Shown here: positions 41,701 to 45,322 of the stretch, piece by piece | How the letters are laid out: each line of letters opens with the position of its first letter | How positions within the stretch are numbered: the stretch's first letter is position 1 | From: Pomphorhynchus laevis | Lineage: Eukaryota > Acanthocephala > Palaeacanthocephala > Echinorhynchida > Pomphorhynchidae | Assembly: GCA_012934845.2 (NCBI GenBank) | Contig: WNNJ02002717.1 | Location: 434,001-498,000 of the forward strand | DNA: 64,000 bases | Direction of reading: 5' to 3' | Translations under genes and position numbers: made by a program | Notes under the pieces: model-generated | The model's input: only the letters and a program-made list of their open reading frames with translations | What the model was told of the DNA's origin: nothing | The model's database searches: none

Positions 41701-44700
41701 ATGTAATCTAATAGGTTAATTAAATTTAAGATAAACCAGTTTTTAAATTAGAATAATTAAAAGATATCTGAATCATCAATTAGCAAAATATCAAACAGTA
41801 AAAAATCTTCCGAAACAAAAATCATTGTACACATTAAAAATCGAAATTAAGTGATATTACTCCATAAAAGTATAATTTTAATATTAAAAAAAATTGTTAT
41901 TAATTTCAAATATAATATAATTTGAATTAAATTATTTTACAAACTAAAATAAAGACGATTAACAGTATAAATGTCAATTTCTATAAATGTCGTGCTGTTT
42001 TAATAACGTCATGCCGAGCCGACAAAGATACGGAAATATCACGCTACTACCAATCACGGAAGCAGCATTGATGACCCTCCTCCGCTCATACTCTTCATTG
42101 TGCATGCTGCATTTCCCCGCTGAACGGCTACGCTGATCCGTTGGAACAGGCAAGCACGAGCTCGGGGTTCCGAAGATGCGCGGATTAATCGAACGCCGAG
42201 TTCATAAAGAAACGTGAGATACACTGACCCGATCACTCCTGTGCTTCCAATTGCCACTGGTATGAAAATATATTCGCGGATGTCAGTTAGCATATTTGTG
42301 GACTTAATAGTTTCGGCGTTCTTTGCCACACTAGCCACGCTATATACCGAACTGCCAAGGTATTAAAAGATATCTGAATCATCAATTAGCAAAATATCAA
42401 ACAGTAAAAAATCTTCCGTAATAAAAATCATTGTACACATTAAAAATCGAAATTAAGTGATATTACTACATAAAACAGTCAAATAACATCATAAATTTTA
42501 TTATATATAAAACGCAATAATATTAAAATATATTTATACATATTAATAACATGTACTAATATTAAATAGTAATATTATATTAAAACAAAACATCATGACC
42601 TTTTTTGTTAAAAGTGGCTGTTTACAACTTTTCATTTTTATTAAGAGACTAAACGATAAAGTTATCTGTTGAAGATATATTTTGTATTACGCTTTTACTA
42701 AAGCTTTAGTAATATATCAAGACTTCACGTTATTACATGATTGAATAACATGATTGACGAACTAACAATAAGTTAGTGATTGACGAACAAAGTAGGAAGT
42801 TAGTATAACTAACTTTCTACTTATTATTGTAGAAATCCAATCATTTGAAAATAACGAAAATGTATTATTGTTAGTTATGAATATTTATTGAATGGCTACA
42901 TTAAAATTTTGACAATGCTAACTTCAGTCGTTTAAGTATAAATAAATTATTATAAATTACAATTAAATAATTAATTCGATATATCAATACAATTATTCGC
43001 AAAATTCCAATTATAATCAAAATTCAATAAAATATAAACATTTCATTTTAAATTAAACATACAAAATATAATAATATGTAGATTAAATAAATATCAATAC
43101 TCACGACTTAAGACCATTTCCATATTGTCCTATAGCGCATGAATTCTCAGATCGTTTATCGGATTTCCCAAATGACATGACGTTCACAGCCTCTTCTAAA
43201 ATTGCATAAAGCTGTGTAAATCGGAATCATGTGTGAACTATTTTTTAATACAAAATCATACCCGCATCCATTCCACATCCGTCGTCAAGAAAATATATCA
43301 TATGTCCTCCACGTACATCTGAATTAGGAATACTGTATATATAGAGATTTTCAGCGCCCGCATCTCTAAGGCGAAAAACAGAAAATTAACATAAAGATAT
43401 ATGGTAAAAATTTAAATTTTAAGGTAATTAAATTTTATTTTAAATGTAAAAGTCGTATATTAACGACTTAAATTAAGGATATGACGTATTTACAAATTAA
43501 ATGTTGTTGTGTATTTGTTGAATTAAATTCGTCACTACTGAAACAAGTGTCAAACATCAACGATAATCGCATTAAATATAATAACCATATTTTTTATTTA
43601 TAAAAGATGCACGTTTCAGTTTCTATTCAAGTATTAGCGATATGCAAGGGCTCCAGATCGAGATCTATCCAACTGTTTTCTTACCAAATATGATACTGCA
43701 AATATGATACAAAAATAAAATTCAGTAAATATGATACAGTAAATTGCGGCTAAAATTGGAATAAAAAATTAAAAGTTAAATTGAAAAAATTAAATTTATC
43801 AAACAATCGTTAACGATCAATGAAAAGCTCGATCGAAAATAATATAATTTAATATATCTATAACTATAATTTAATAAAGTTATTTTGGTTTTTTATTCTC
43901 ATGCAAAAATCCTAAATTTACTCCAAATGTAATCTTGCACAACAACGAATTTTATTTATTAGTCGGATTGAGCTTTGTTGTTTATAACATTTTGACTGCA
44001 TTTAGTAAATTAATTATTTTAAATAAAAGTAGCTAAATAAATAAAGCGGATTGTTTATATTTTCTCCTCCTTCTTAAGGAGGAGAAAAAAGGTCCTTGTT
44101 TGGTCCTTTGTCATTTAGCTGTCAAATACGTTGACTTTTCATTAAATTTAATTTTGAAGAAATAAAGTTCTCGCTTGCAGTACAAATGTCTCAACTCTTA
44201 ATCTTAAAACTGACGATACTGTCAGTTAAAAAATGTAATTGACTTACATGGATCAAAATTTTATTAAATTTCAAAAACAATTCCTAATTTTAAATTTTGA
44301 AAATCAGAATAACACAAATTCATTCTTAAATTTCCCAAGATACTGCAAGCAAAATCATTAAAATATGTTAATCAACTGATTTTAAATCAAATAGTATATC
44401 ATTAATGTTATATTATAGTTGGTAACATAAATGTTGAATTCGACGACTTGCAAAGAAATGCACATTTATGTTTTGTTAATCTCGCTGAAAATAATTTGTG
44501 CTTCGTTAACCCTGTTAAAAATAATTAGTATTTTGTTGATATTTTTAGTATTTTGTTAATAATTAGTATTTTGTTGTACAAATTTGAACTATTCCCATTT
44601 AATAAATAAATCGAAATTATATTTTGCAAAAATAATTATTCTTTCGATAAAGGATGATTATGAAAAAATGAGAGTATAATTTATATGTAAATACCGCGAA

Positions 44701-45266
44701 TTATCTACGAGTTCCGCCAAAGCACCGAATATAAATTCATGGGTAGTCCTAAATTAAAACCAGAGAAAATTAGGATCAAGGAAAAAATAATGCCGAATAA
44801 GCATCAAGGAAAAATAAATGCCAAAACATTAATAAACATTTTATTTAATATAATTATAAATGGAAAATCAAAACAAATTAAATTAAAACTTTATAAAACT
44901 GAACATTTCGTAAACTAAATTATACCTATGGTTCAAATCCCACATCCATTTAAAAATTTATTTCTTAAAGTTGTTCTTATCCCTTAATAATTATCCCTTA
45001 TAATAAAAAATATATATAATATATAATAATATATTATTATCTATTATATTTAATTAAATATAATAAGAAATTTTATTATATTAAAAATTTTATTATGTTA
45101 TATTATTGTTCTTATCTCATTTCTCTTTTTAATTTCCAGCTTCATTTCATTATAAAAGCTTTCAATGTGCTGAGTATATATTATCCTGTATAATTTATAT
45201 ATATAGATTATCCTGTATAATTTATATATATTTTTTCAAATCGATTTGAAAATCTATAAATATTAA

Positions 45267-45322
<56 letters not shown>

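Larger units (their letters stand above)
40594..43104. other. Intron 4, with a duplicated segment and GC-richer insert
   Basis: AT-rich except for the insert near 41985-42360 (listed separately). The flanking 115-bp direct duplication at 41756-41870 and 42362-42475 is also listed. Confidence 0.5.

Noticed and set aside
42054-42338. Stand-alone host gene
   Set aside because: Pattern recalls retroelement polyprotein tails and it sits in a duplicated intronic insert, so a mobile fragment is more likely.
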